Below are positions 7,167-14,560 of a stretch of DNA of 64,000 bases, one piece after another. The DNA is from Desulfolutivibrio sulfoxidireducens (GTDB lineage: Bacteria; Desulfobacterota; Desulfovibrionia; Desulfovibrionales; Desulfovibrionaceae), in the NCBI RefSeq assembly GCF_013376475.1, contig NZ_CP045508.1:3818001-3882000 (forward strand), read 5' to 3'. Under the pieces are notes generated by a model. It was not told where the DNA came from. It did no database searches and was given only the letters and a program-made list of their open reading frames with translations. The position numbers were made by a program, and so were the translations under genes. Position 1 is the first letter of the stretch. Each line of letters starts with the position of its first letter.

Positions 7167-9635
7167 TCACCTCCACGTCAGGGGGTTGACCACATAGACC
7201 GCGCTCGGCTTCCGCCCGGGGCCGTTGCGGGAGGCGGCGTCAGTCTGACGGATGAAGGCCCTTTCCTCCAAAAGCGCTAGCCCCGGGTTGACCATCTCCA
7301 TGGTGGAGAAGCGCCCCCTCACGATCCGCAGCGCATCCCGCCCGGTGAATCGCTCCACATGGTCGCGGACAATCCACCGCAGGATGGACCGGGCGCACTC
7401 CATCGCGGGGTTTGACCCCATGAGCGAGTAAGCGGCCTTGGCGTGTTCGGCCAGGATTCCGGCCACTAACAAGGCGGCCCTCATCGTGTCGCCAGCGAGG
7501 GGATGCCGATGCGGTTCCGGGTCCACGGCCACATGAAACAGACCCGCCAGCCGCACGGCCTGTCCCGGGAACTTTCCGGCCCAATCGGTCATGTGCTCGA
7601 ACTCGCCTCCGGGGCGTAGTTCTGTCTCCACCGCCCCGGCGAATTCCTTCCATTGGGCATAGGCACCCGGTTCCAGGCTCACCACATGGGCCGTGTCCTT
7701 GCCGTGTTCGCCCACCGTCCACGGAAGGGACAAAATCCGGGACACGGTAGCCTTCCAGGCGTCGGCAATCGCCCACGGGATCGGGGAGGTTTCCCCCCTC
7801 CGGTACCCCAAACGGCTTTGCGGCATGAAGTAGAGGAAACGTCCGATAAGGCCACGTCCCCGGAAGCCAGGCTTATCCGCGAGGCCACGCACCACGTCCG
7901 GTTGAGGGGAAATGACCAGCGTCAGGTGGGGGTTGTCCAGGTAAACCGCCTCCCGTCCACGGCGGTCGATCTGGCAGGACTCGCCGGACCAGAATTTCAA
8001 AACGGCGTCGAGGTTCGGAACACCGTTGGAATAGCGCCCGGCCAGGGTGTCGAAGATACCGCCCTCGGCCTCAAGAAGCCCGATGCGCTCCCCGCACTTT
8101 TCCATAAGCGCACCAAGGGCTTCCGGCGTGAAATCATCCGCCAGAAGGCGAGGCCATGCGGCCACCTCGGGTAGTTCTCGTTCCAGGGCCTTGATTTCCT
8201 CGATGGCCTCACGCCTTGCCTCAGGGGTTTTCGCCCGAGCTGCAGCAGTTCGTTTGGATTCGATGACCTTTTCGAGCGTTTTACGCTCGGATTCGGCGGC
8301 CTGGATATGCTCGGCGGCTTCCATACGGGCCTGCTTCTGCCATTCGACCAGCGGGCGTTTGCACTCCTCCACCGTGGAGGATTTTCTCTCTCCGGGCGGC
8401 AGGGGGCACAGGGCGTAGATATTCAGTCCTTCGGAATAGCCGTCCTTGACCTCGATGCGGAACTTGCGTTGTGCCGCCACGGCCAGGGCTCCCAATGCGC
8501 TGCAAAGGGCAAGCTCGAAGGGCACCTGAATGGATTCGGCCACGGCCAGCGCGAAGCCCTTGATGACCCCGGGAATCAGGTCCGGCGGGATCGGGGGCGG
8601 GAGGTGTTCGTCAAACGGGATCGGGGCGGGCCAGTCGGGTTGATCGGCCACCACCTCCGGGTCCGGTTCCCTGGCCTCGGCCAGTTGCGCCTTGACCACT
8701 TCCACGCCCTCGGCGGTAGCCAGGTCGTTGAAGTCGGTCCCGGTGCTCGGGTCCACGAACCGGGGCACGACCACCTTGCCTTTGACGGCGCGGGCGGCCT
8801 CGGTTGCCTTGGTCACGCCGGGATTGCCGTCGGTTTTGTGATCGTTGTCCGCCGCGATGATGATTTCCCGGGCCGGATACTTCTCCCTCGCCATGGAGGC
8901 CACGGCCTTGAGATTGCCGCAGTTGAAGGCCACCAGCACGGATTGCCCCGTCGCCTCATGTACGGTCAATCCCGTTGCAAGGCCCTCCGCGATGTAGAGC
9001 GGGTCTTTGCCCCCCTTGACGACGAAATATCCACCCGCCACCTGCCCACCAGCCAAGAAATCCTTGTCCCGGTCTTTCCCCGGGGCATGGCCGATGAATT
9101 GAAGGGAGATTATCTCCCCGTGCTCGTCGAGGACCGGCATCACGATCCGCCCATCCCGGGCAAGCCGGAGGCCGTCCACCGGGGCAACGCCCTTTTTGGT
9201 CAGGTATGGATGATCCGCCGGGCAGGGCGGGCAGGCCTCGTAGATGGCCTTCGCCTTGTCCCGGGCCTCGGCATGGCGTCGGGCCTCTTCCGCCTGTCTG
9301 GCGGCCCTGTCGCGCTCGACGCGGCCTTTCATGGCGGCCCGTTCCTCGGGGGTCAATCTCGCCCCGTCCGTGGAGGTCCAGTTCCCCACGTCGCCCGTCC
9401 GGTAATTTTGATACCAGCCGGACGCCGGATGGTCGGGATGGTAGGTGTATGCCCCGTCCTTCCCGCGCTCTTTGCCCGACGTGCCGCAACGGTGGAGCGC
9501 ACCGTCAGGGATGACCTGATCCACCACCAGCCCATGCTCGTGGAGGACGGCTTCGAAGTCACGGACGGGATCGGCGGCTGAATTGTTGCTCTTTGCTCGG
9601 CCCTGGGGTCCGGCACCGTTTAAGTTGATGGTCAT
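7167..9635 (-). CDS. Toprim primase fused to DUF3987 helicase-like domain
   Basis: 822 residues. The N-terminal ~1-190 contains a CHC2-like region with only scattered Cys/His and a charged coiled coil (~95-135). A Toprim domain follows at ~212-290, with Glu217 in YIAEGLATGL and the acidic pair in IIIAADND (~258-265). The C-terminal ~350-822 matches DUF3987, a domain common in phage and element replication proteins; the P-loop-like motif LPPGERKSST is near residue 400. It should prime or unwind DNA for replication of the element. Its start overlaps the upstream small gene by 4 nt, so the two are co-translated. Confidence 0.88.
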   Translation of the reverse strand: MTINLNGAGPQGRAKSNNSAADPVRDFEAVLHEHGLVVDQVIPDGALHRCGTSGKERGKDGAYTYHPDHPASGWYQNYRTGDVGNWTSTDGARLTPEERAAMKGRVERDRAARQAEEARRHAEARDKAKAIYEACPPCPADHPYLTKKGVAPVDGLRLARDGRIVMPVLDEHGEIISLQFIGHAPGKDRDKDFLAGGQVAGGYFVVKGGKDPLYIAEGLATGLTVHEATGQSVLVAFNCGNLKAVASMAREKYPAREIIIAADNDHKTDGNPGVTKATEAARAVKGKVVVPRFVDPSTGTDFNDLATAEGVEVVKAQLAEAREPDPEVVADQPDWPAPIPFDEHLPPPIPPDLIPGVIKGFALAVAESIQVPFELALCSALGALAVAAQRKFRIEVKDGYSEGLNIYALCPLPPGERKSSTVEECKRPLVEWQKQARMEAAEHIQAAESERKTLEKVIESKRTAAARAKTPEARREAIEEIKALERELPEVAAWPRLLADDFTPEALGALMEKCGERIGLLEAEGGIFDTLAGRYSNGVPNLDAVLKFWSGESCQIDRRGREAVYLDNPHLTLVISPQPDVVRGLADKPGFRGRGLIGRFLYFMPQSRLGYRRGETSPIPWAIADAWKATVSRILSLPWTVGEHGKDTAHVVSLEPGAYAQWKEFAGAVETELRPGGEFEHMTDWAGKFPGQAVRLAGLFHVAVDPEPHRHPLAGDTMRAALLVAGILAEHAKAAYSLMGSNPAMECARSILRWIVRDHVERFTGRDALRIVRGRFSTMEMVNPGLALLEERAFIRQTDAASRNGPGRKPSAVYVVNPLTWR

Positions 9636-9859
9636 GCCGCCACCCCCTCGGCCATACCAGCCAGCACCTCGGACAACCTGGCGCGCTCGCAGGCCAGCCG
9701 GATCAGCCGGGCCTCGGTCCTCCGCAGGCGTCTTGCCAGCCGCTCGGCGCGTTTGGGGTTGACGATTCCAGACTGATGCGGTAGGGAATTGACGTTGCCG
9801 GTCATTTGTACAGCGCCGTGGTCCAGGTCGGGATCGCGGCGCTTTTGCGTGGCGATCAT
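9632..9859 (-). CDS. Small basic helical element protein
   Basis: 75 residues from the ATG at 9859, which overlaps the stop of the upstream AlpA-like gene by 4 nt (ATGA); the same overlap links its own stop to the primase start. The C-terminal half is an Arg-rich amphipathic helix (RLARRLRRTEARLIRLACER). It may bind nucleic acid or bridge to the primase. No family recognised. Confidence 0.65.
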   Translation of the reverse strand: MIATQKRRDPDLDHGAVQMTGNVNSLPHQSGIVNPKRAERLARRLRRTEARLIRLACERARLSEVLAGMAEGVAA

Positions 9860-10104
9860 GCGGCGCGGCCTCCGGCGGGGACGAGTTTTTCCCGCAAGTA
9901 GGCGGCCAGGTCTTCGCGGCGGTAGACAGCCCGGGAACCGGCCCGAAAGCAGGGCGGCCCTTGTTTGGAGCAAGCTAAATTGCTCATGTAGCCTTTGGCC
10001 CAAGGCCAACCGTACTTGTCCAGGTGCTCTCGGGGAACGACGGCGGGGGCCTCGGCCTCAAATGCGGCTACGACGGCGTCAAGGGCGGGATTGTCAAGTA
10101 CCAT
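9856..10104 (-). CDS. AlpA/excisionase-like small DNA-binding protein
   Basis: 82 residues. The segment PCFRAGSRAVYRREDLAAYLREKL has the pattern of AlpA or helix-turn-helix-17 excisionase proteins, in which a winged-helix recognition segment precedes an acidic helix. Such proteins regulate integrase or help excision. It is the first gene of the operon running to 6412. Its ribosome site (GGAGG) lies in the 3' arm of a hairpin that ends at the start codon, suggesting translational control. Confidence 0.7.
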   Translation of the reverse strand: MVLDNPALDAVVAAFEAEAPAVVPREHLDKYGWPWAKGYMSNLACSKQGPPCFRAGSRAVYRREDLAAYLREKLVPAGGRAA

Positions 10105-10131
10105 GGGGCACCTCCGGATGTTTGGTGCCCC
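10105..10131 (-). promoter_or_regulatory. Hairpin that overlaps the ribosome site
   Basis: On the minus strand GGGGCACC and GGTGCCCC form an 8-bp stem around an 11-nt loop, ending directly at the ATG of the AlpA-like gene. Part of the Shine-Dalgarno sequence lies in the stem, so folding would reduce translation. Confidence 0.55.
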
Positions 10132-10161
10132 TCATGTCCCATGAAAATTCTTGCTACGATT

Positions 10162-10190
10162 CCCCCTAACCATGCACTCCGGTTAGGGGG
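10162..10190 (-). repeat. 10-bp stem inverted repeat at a gene end
   Basis: CCCCCTAACC / GGTTAGGGGG with a 9-nt loop. The stop codon of the upstream gene (10183-10185) lies inside the stem. No T run follows, so it may slow transcription or protect mRNA rather than act as a classical terminator. Confidence 0.5.
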
Positions 10191-10752
10191 AACTTTTGTT
10201 TTTTCCCACAGGCAGGGCTCGCCCTGCTTGAATGGAGCCGCGCGCTACAGAACAGAGGTCGTAAAGCGACTTTTCCCCCCTGTCGATGATGACCTGCATG
10301 GCGGCTTTCCCTGGTCCCTGAAGCCCCGTAAGCTCAGCTTGCAGCCGCTCCACAGCCTGAGGAAGCGTCAATTTCCCAAGTGTCACCAGGTCATAGAGTC
10401 GCAGGCCAACGGCCCGCGCATGATTGGAAGCGGTTCGAGCTTTGGGCGCTTGCATCTCAAAAGACAGCTCACACTTCGCATTTTCGATGTCGCCCTTGCA
10501 CCGCTTGAGCGCTTTGCCAAACTGGATCAGCAAGTCCGGGTCCGGCGGCAGCACCAAATTCCCGCGCTCATCCACTTGGACGCGAACGAGGTTCGATGTC
10601 CACGACGCGGGCATCCGGTTTTTTTCGACGAGCCACCTCACAAGGAAATCTGATCGAACCGTCATCGGCCACTGGTCGCGGGGAATTGACATGCGTTGAG
10701 CTTCGTAAATGGCCGCCCACGTCGCCATGTGCCGTCCGTTGGCTTGGCTCAT
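10183..10752 (-). CDS. Element protein of unknown function, helical
   Basis: 189 residues from the ATG at 10752; a TTG at 10770 would add six residues and overlap the integrase by 11 nt. The N-terminal ~40 residues (RSDFLVRWLVEKNRMPASW) could be a small helical DNA-binding region. The middle is rich in Lys/Arg and Cys (KALKRCKGDIENAKCELSFE), and the rest is helical. It sits between the integrase and the AlpA-like regulator, where replication or regulatory genes of such elements usually lie. No family recognised. Confidence 0.65.
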   Translation of the reverse strand: MSQANGRHMATWAAIYEAQRMSIPRDQWPMTVRSDFLVRWLVEKNRMPASWTSNLVRVQVDERGNLVLPPDPDLLIQFGKALKRCKGDIENAKCELSFEMQAPKARTASNHARAVGLRLYDLVTLGKLTLPQAVERLQAELTGLQGPGKAAMQVIIDRGEKSLYDLCSVARGSIQAGRALPVGKNKSSP

Positions 10753-10759
10753 GGCGGGG

Positions 10760-11962
10760 CTATCCTTCAACCCTTTTCCGAAATGGCGTCACCCTGCCGG
10801 GCTTGGCCTCCACGGCAACCCCAAGTGCGGCCACGGCGCGGGCCTTGGCTTCGTCGCCGGGATGCGTGTAGCGCGTCAGCATCGCCATGGTAGACCAGCC
10901 GAACAGGGCCATGATGGTGCGTATGTCCACCCCGGCGGCCAGCATGAGGCTTGCGGCGGTATGGCGCAAACTGTGAAAGACGATCCTCTCCCGGCGGTCC
11001 TCGCGCCCGTCGTTAAAGCCAAGCGCAACCAGGGCCTTACGAAAGTTCGTGGGCATGAGTTTCCACCTGCCGCCTTCGGAGTTCGTGAATACGAGTTCGC
11101 CGGGTTCCCCACGCGGTTTTTTTTCGAGCACGGCGGCCAGTTGCGGCGTCATGGGGAAGGCCCGGGGTTTGCCGGTTTTGGTGTGCACCAGGGTCAACGT
11201 GCGTTCGTCAAGGTCGACGCACCCCCAGGCCAGGGCGGCCAGTTCCGCCAGGCGCGCCCCGGTGTGGGCGGCGGCCAGGACAAATTCCCAGGCGTTCGGG
11301 TCGCGGCGCGCCACCTCAGCAAGAAGGGCTTGAAGCTGAGCAGGCGACAGGAAACGATGCCGCCCGTTGTCGATCCGGCCAAGCTCCACGCCTTTAGTGG
11401 GCGGCTCCCCGTCCAGAAGCCCCCACCGCTTGCCGTGAACCCACACGGCGCGGAATGTGGCAAAGACGTGTTGGATGGTGCGAGGACTCTTTCCAGCTTC
11501 CCGCATGGCCTGGCGCAGGGATTCCAGGTCACGGGGGCGGATGTTCCGCAGGGGCAGCGCCCCGAATCGCGGTGCCAGCCAGACGCGAAAGCCCCTCTCC
11601 TCGCCGCGCCATGTCTCCGGGCGCTTCTCCTGGGATGCGTAGGGCGCATAGTGGGCGGTCCAGTAGTCGGCCAGGGAGATGTTGCGCTCCGCCTCCTCGA
11701 TCCGGTGTTCCTGGGCCTTCTGGCGCTTCTCCCGAAGCGTGACAGGCCCCTGCCCGGTGCGGGCCGCCTCTTTCAGTCGCCGCAACTCGGCATCCGCCTT
11801 TTCCGCCGTCCACCCTTCCGATGACCAGCCGAGGCCCTCTTCGACTCTCCGCCCGTCGCGCCGGAATCTGATGGCGTAGTAACGATCCTTCCGCACCCCA
11901 TGCCGCCGTGACTCGTGTTCCCGGTATCGCACCCCGGCATATTTCGTGCCAAGCCATTGCAT
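10760..11962 (-). CDS. Tyrosine-type site-specific integrase
   Basis: 400 residues. The N-terminal arm-binding domain (~1-90) is basic; a SAM-like core-binding domain (~95-180) and the catalytic domain (~200-390) follow. The catalytic set is complete: Arg237 in AAHTGARLAEL, Lys262, His330 and Arg333 in FHSLRHTAA, Trp356 in FGWST, and the nucleophile Tyr365 in LTRYTHP. It is next to attR and points into the element, as usual for tRNA-targeting integrases. It should insert the element into the tRNA-Phe 3' end and, with the AlpA-like protein, remove it. A diverged copy of its 3' end survives at 14316-14402. Confidence 0.95.
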   Translation of the reverse strand: MQWLGTKYAGVRYREHESRRHGVRKDRYYAIRFRRDGRRVEEGLGWSSEGWTAEKADAELRRLKEAARTGQGPVTLREKRQKAQEHRIEEAERNISLADYWTAHYAPYASQEKRPETWRGEERGFRVWLAPRFGALPLRNIRPRDLESLRQAMREAGKSPRTIQHVFATFRAVWVHGKRWGLLDGEPPTKGVELGRIDNGRHRFLSPAQLQALLAEVARRDPNAWEFVLAAAHTGARLAELAALAWGCVDLDERTLTLVHTKTGKPRAFPMTPQLAAVLEKKPRGEPGELVFTNSEGGRWKLMPTNFRKALVALGFNDGREDRRERIVFHSLRHTAASLMLAAGVDIRTIMALFGWSTMAMLTRYTHPGDEAKARAVAALGVAVEAKPGRVTPFRKRVEG

Positions 11963-12028
11963 GATGACGCCTCCCCGGCAGGTGCCTGGAATGGGGATTC
12001 CATAAAACCCGAAATCCCCATTCTGATT

Positions 12029-12048
12029 CTGTCCCCCACCTGTCCCCC
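12029..12048 (+). promoter_or_regulatory. Right tandem repeat, possible integrase arm site
   Basis: CTGTCCCCC twice with 2-nt spacing (12029-12037, 12040-12048), matching the pair at 5642-5661 in sequence, spacing and orientation. It lies between the integrase start and attR. Confidence 0.5.
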
Positions 12049-12165
12049 ACCTTTAGGCAAAACAGTGGGGTTTGGTGTGATTTGGTGTGAAAATTGCTAT
12101 CAGCCAGCTACCTGAAATGCAAGTGTTTTATGAGACGGTGTGAGGCCATGTGAAGGACAAAGTGA

Positions 12166-12215
12166 GGACTGAAAATCCCCGTGTCGGCAGTTCGATTCTG
12201 TCCCTCGGCACCAGA
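12166..12215 (+). repeat. attR (50-bp direct repeat, right copy)
   Basis: Identical to 5537-5586. It contains only the 3' half of tRNA-Phe and is not a functional tRNA. Confidence 0.93.
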
Positions 12216-12222
12216 CAAATTT

Positions 12223-12254
12223 AGGCCTTGCGAGTCACATCGTGGGGCCTTTTT
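12223..12254 (+). terminator. Displaced original tRNA-Phe terminator
   Basis: AGGCC ... GGCCT followed by TTTT, just after attR. The short stem and large loop make it weak, but position and T run suggest it ended the tRNA transcript before integration. Confidence 0.45.
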
Positions 12255-12342
12255 CTATGGTTCATCGAGGAGTTCCGGGACGGACGCGTCCATTGAGGCC
12301 ACGGCCCCGACATCTCGAAGGGGAAATTGCGCCCCTGCCGCT

Positions 12343-13365
12343 CTACCCGGCCTCGACGATCCCCGCCCGGCGCAAGACGGCATTCGTAGCGCCGAGGTCC
12401 ACACCGGCTTTGCCGGCCGAGGTCACCACCTTTTTCACCCATTTCTTGTGCAGTCCGTCGGCAATGCGCTTCACCTCGTCGAGCATGGCGGGTTGCGCCA
12501 GGATGGCCTTGGCCACGGCCTCCACCTGCCGGTAGTCCTTGACCCGCTTGTCCTCCCTGCGGCGTTCCGAGGCCACCAAGAGCTTGTGGAGAAAAAAGGC
12601 GGCCATGGACGGCACAACCACCCGGCCGAGGTCCCGGGCCTTGATCTCCATGGGATTGGACAGCAAAATCCGCATATACGGGACCGCCACCGGGGCTATG
12701 CCGAGGTCGGGTTCATACGCGCCGCCGCGCTCCCGGCCGTCGCCCCCCCGGTCTTTGAGGAACTCCACCGACAGTTCGCCGCTCCGGTAGAAGACCGTCC
12801 CGTCCGCGTGGTTGAGAACCTCTTCCAATCCCAGCCCCTTGAGCATGCCGCCCACATTGATTTTCTCGCCCCGGTAGGGAAGCCGTATGGCGAAATCCAC
12901 ATCAAGGGTCCGCTCAGGGAAGTATTCCACGCCGCAGTGATTCTGATAGACCTTGAAGCACCAGGAACCGACCAGGGAAAGCCCCGCATCCCACAGGCCG
13001 GCATCGGCCATGACCTGAAACAGCTCCCGCAGCACGGGGAAATAATCCTCGTTTTTGATTTCCCGACTCGACATTCCAAGTTCCTTCATGGCGGATTTGG
13101 CGTCTCGAAGGGCATCCATGGCCCTGGCATGTACGGCCACACCTTCTTTTACAAGAAAAACGTGACCATCATCTTCCTTTCCGATGTAGATATGTCGCTT
13201 TGTTCCGTTTTCAAGGCGCCGCAGGTAGAGAAAGGAGCTTCCGCCTTCCTTCTTTCGATATAAAGAGCCTCTTGGATTTATGAGCAGCCTCCCGACGCTT
13301 TCCCGCTTGATTGTGCGGTAATAGTCGCGGCTTTCTCCGATGATGCCTGTGATGACAAGGGCCAT
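12343..13365 (-). CDS. Nucleotidyltransferase-like protein
   Basis: 340 residues. The centre contains SLVGSWCFKVY followed ~20 residues later by TLDVDFAI, the GS...DxD pattern of polymerase-beta-type nucleotidyltransferases; the layout resembles the NTP_transf_8 group. The N-terminal ~100 residues form a basic beta-rich region plus a helical stretch. The C-terminal part has a conserved-looking basic helix (EDKRVKDYRQVEAVAK). Substrate unknown; stand-alone enzymes of this fold often modify RNA, proteins or antibiotics, or act as toxins. It lies just outside attR. A duplicate of its coding segment (12505-12563) occurs fused to an integrase tail at 14394-14452. Confidence 0.75.
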   Translation of the reverse strand: MALVITGIIGESRDYYRTIKRESVGRLLINPRGSLYRKKEGGSSFLYLRRLENGTKRHIYIGKEDDGHVFLVKEGVAVHARAMDALRDAKSAMKELGMSSREIKNEDYFPVLRELFQVMADAGLWDAGLSLVGSWCFKVYQNHCGVEYFPERTLDVDFAIRLPYRGEKINVGGMLKGLGLEEVLNHADGTVFYRSGELSVEFLKDRGGDGRERGGAYEPDLGIAPVAVPYMRILLSNPMEIKARDLGRVVVPSMAAFFLHKLLVASERRREDKRVKDYRQVEAVAKAILAQPAMLDEVKRIADGLHKKWVKKVVTSAGKAGVDLGATNAVLRRAGIVEAG

Positions 13366-13496
13366 GGCTGCTGTTCTCCCTGGCCGGATTTACCGCCCGA
13401 AAACGCGAAAAGTCAATTTGTGGCGGTAGGGCCTTATGTGGCGGCCCGCTTGCGAATCGGCGCCCCCTCCCGGGCCTGGCCCGGAGAAAGGCGTGG

Positions 13497-13640
13497 TCAA
13501 TCTTTCTTGCGCCCTGTCCCCTTGAACAACCGCCAGTCGAATTTGCGATGACTCAGCCCCGGCCACCAGCGGATGGCGACGATGACCGCCAGGAGCAGGA
13601 CCAGATACAGGAGGTGCAGCGCGTCGGATCGGTTCATCAT
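13497..13640 (-). CDS. Small single-span membrane protein after a TA pair
   Basis: 47 residues; the start lies 5 nt after the antitoxin stop, so it is probably the third gene of that operon. One hydrophobic helix (LLYLVLLLAVIVAIRWW) is followed by a basic tail ending GTGRKKD, so the tail should face the cytoplasm. No family recognised. Confidence 0.6.
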   Translation of the reverse strand: MMNRSDALHLLYLVLLLAVIVAIRWWPGLSHRKFDWRLFKGTGRKKD

Positions 13641-13645
13641 GGTGG

Positions 13646-14005
13646 CTACACGGCCAGCAAGCGCCGGGGGTCGATGTTCAGGGCCTCGGCCAGCAGGCGG
13701 GCGTTCTTCCTGCCAATGGGGCGCTTGCCGTTCTCCATTTCGGAAATGTGGCGGCGCGGGATGCCGGTTGCCTGGGCAAGGGCGGCCTGGGTCATGTCCT
13801 CGCGGTACCGCGCCCCGGCCAGGAAGACGCCGGGCAATTCCGCATCCTGAAAGGGCAGCACCTCCCGCCACGGCCTGGACGGTGCTTCCCGGGCCTCGAA
13901 GCCAAGGCCGCGCAAAAGGTCCACGGCCTCCTGGCGCTTGGCCGCCGGACCGGTAAAGCAAAGCTCCACGGCGTCAGTAGGGGGCTTTTTCGTGAGTGCC
14001 CGCAT
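13646..14005 (-). CDS. HTH antitoxin (HigA-like)
   Basis: 119 residues from the ATG at 14005. The N-terminal ~55 residues are a small domain (VELCFTGPAAKRQEAVDLL). The C-terminal ~60 form an XRE-type helix-turn-helix: MTQAALAQATGIPRRHISEM, then NGKRPIGRKNARLLAEALN. The gene overlaps the toxin gene upstream by 32 nt, and toxin-before-antitoxin order is typical of HigBA pairs. It should neutralise the toxin and repress the shared promoter, which carries a palindrome at 14273-14291. Confidence 0.85.
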   Translation of the reverse strand: MRALTKKPPTDAVELCFTGPAAKRQEAVDLLRGLGFEAREAPSRPWREVLPFQDAELPGVFLAGARYREDMTQAALAQATGIPRRHISEMENGKRPIGRKNARLLAEALNIDPRRLLAV

Positions 14006-14252
14006 AGACCACCTCGATGACCTTGATTTTTCCGGCCACGTCTTCCCACACGGCCACATATGTGGGGCGGCCTTTCTTCAGGTGGCAATGGTGCCGGTTG
14101 CCGGGCGGCCTGGAAGAGTTCGGCCAGTCCCCGCGCACCGGGCCGCCCGCCTCGATGTCCGCAATCAAAAGGGCCAGGGCTTTTTGCACCTGGACCGGCA
14201 GGCGAGTGACCCGCTTTTCGGCCTTGGCCGCGATGGTGACTGTCCAGTCCAT
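13974..14252 (-). CDS. RelE/ParE-superfamily toxin (HigB-like)
   Basis: 92 residues. The fold pattern is RelE/ParE: an N-terminal beta strand, two helices (AEKRVTRLPVQVQKALALLI), a Gly-rich turn ending in HHCHLKKGRPTYVAVWE, and a final strand (KIKVIEVVYAGTHEKAPY). Relatives cut mRNA on the ribosome or poison gyrase; the basic HHCHLKKGR segment suits an RNA-directed enzyme. ATG at 14252 follows AAGGGGAGG. It is first in an operon with its antitoxin and a small membrane protein. Confidence 0.85.
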   Translation of the reverse strand: MDWTVTIAAKAEKRVTRLPVQVQKALALLIADIEAGGPVRGDWPNSSRPPGNRHHCHLKKGRPTYVAVWEDVAGKIKVIEVVYAGTHEKAPY

Positions 14253-14270
14253 GGCCTCCCCTTGAAGATG

Positions 14271-14298
14271 ACTGTACTAATTTTTAGTACATGGTCAA
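14271..14298 (-). promoter_or_regulatory. TA operon promoter with operator in its spacer
   Basis: On the minus strand TTGACC (-35) and TACAGT (-10) are separated by 16 nt. The palindrome TGTACTAA-N3-TTAGTACA (14273-14291) fills the spacer and overlaps the -10 box, which is where an autorepressing antitoxin would bind. Confidence 0.7.
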
Positions 14299-14315
14299 GA
14301 TGCTGTCCGGCCTCT

Positions 14316-14452
14316 CCTTCAACCCTTTTCCGGAATGGCGGCACCCGGCCGGGCTTGGCCTCCACGGCAACCCCGAGGGCGGCCACGGCCCGGGCCTTGG
14401 CCACGGCCTCCACCTGCCGGTAGTCCTTGCCGCGCCTGTCCTCCCTGTGGCG
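14316..14452 (-). pseudogene. Fused remnant of nucleotidyltransferase and integrase genes
   Basis: 14316-14402 matches the integrase 3' end (10764-10850) at about 90% identity. 14394-14452 matches 12505-12563 in the nucleotidyltransferase gene with only a few differences. The two pieces join at the shared 9-mer GGCCTTGGC. The minus-strand reading continues across the join (YRQVEAVAKA then RAVAALGVAVEAKP). This is what a deletion in a second copy of the element end would leave. Confidence 0.75.
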
Positions 14453-14560
14453 GATGACGCGATACTGCTCGGGCCTCAGGCCATGCCGCCGGGCGTGGCG
14501 ATGATGGACAACCCGCTTCCCGTCGGTTAGGCAGTCGGCAAGAAGAAGGAGAATCCCCCC

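Larger units (their letters stand above)
5537..12215. mobile_element. Integrative element in tRNA-Phe
   Basis: About 6.7 kb bounded by perfect 50-bp direct repeats (5537-5586 and 12166-12215) that correspond to the 3' half of tRNA-Phe plus two bases. It carries a tyrosine integrase next to the right end, an AlpA-like regulator, a primase-helicase and several small proteins, nearly all on the minus strand in tightly overlapping order. There are no capsid or tail genes and no conjugation genes. It is best called a small integrative element or a phage-satellite-like island that depends on a helper. Confidence 0.9.

Noticed and set aside
12216-12254. A second tRNA-Phe at attR
   Set aside because: Only the 3' half (12166-12215) is present; the 5' half is unrelated sequence, so it cannot fold as a tRNA.
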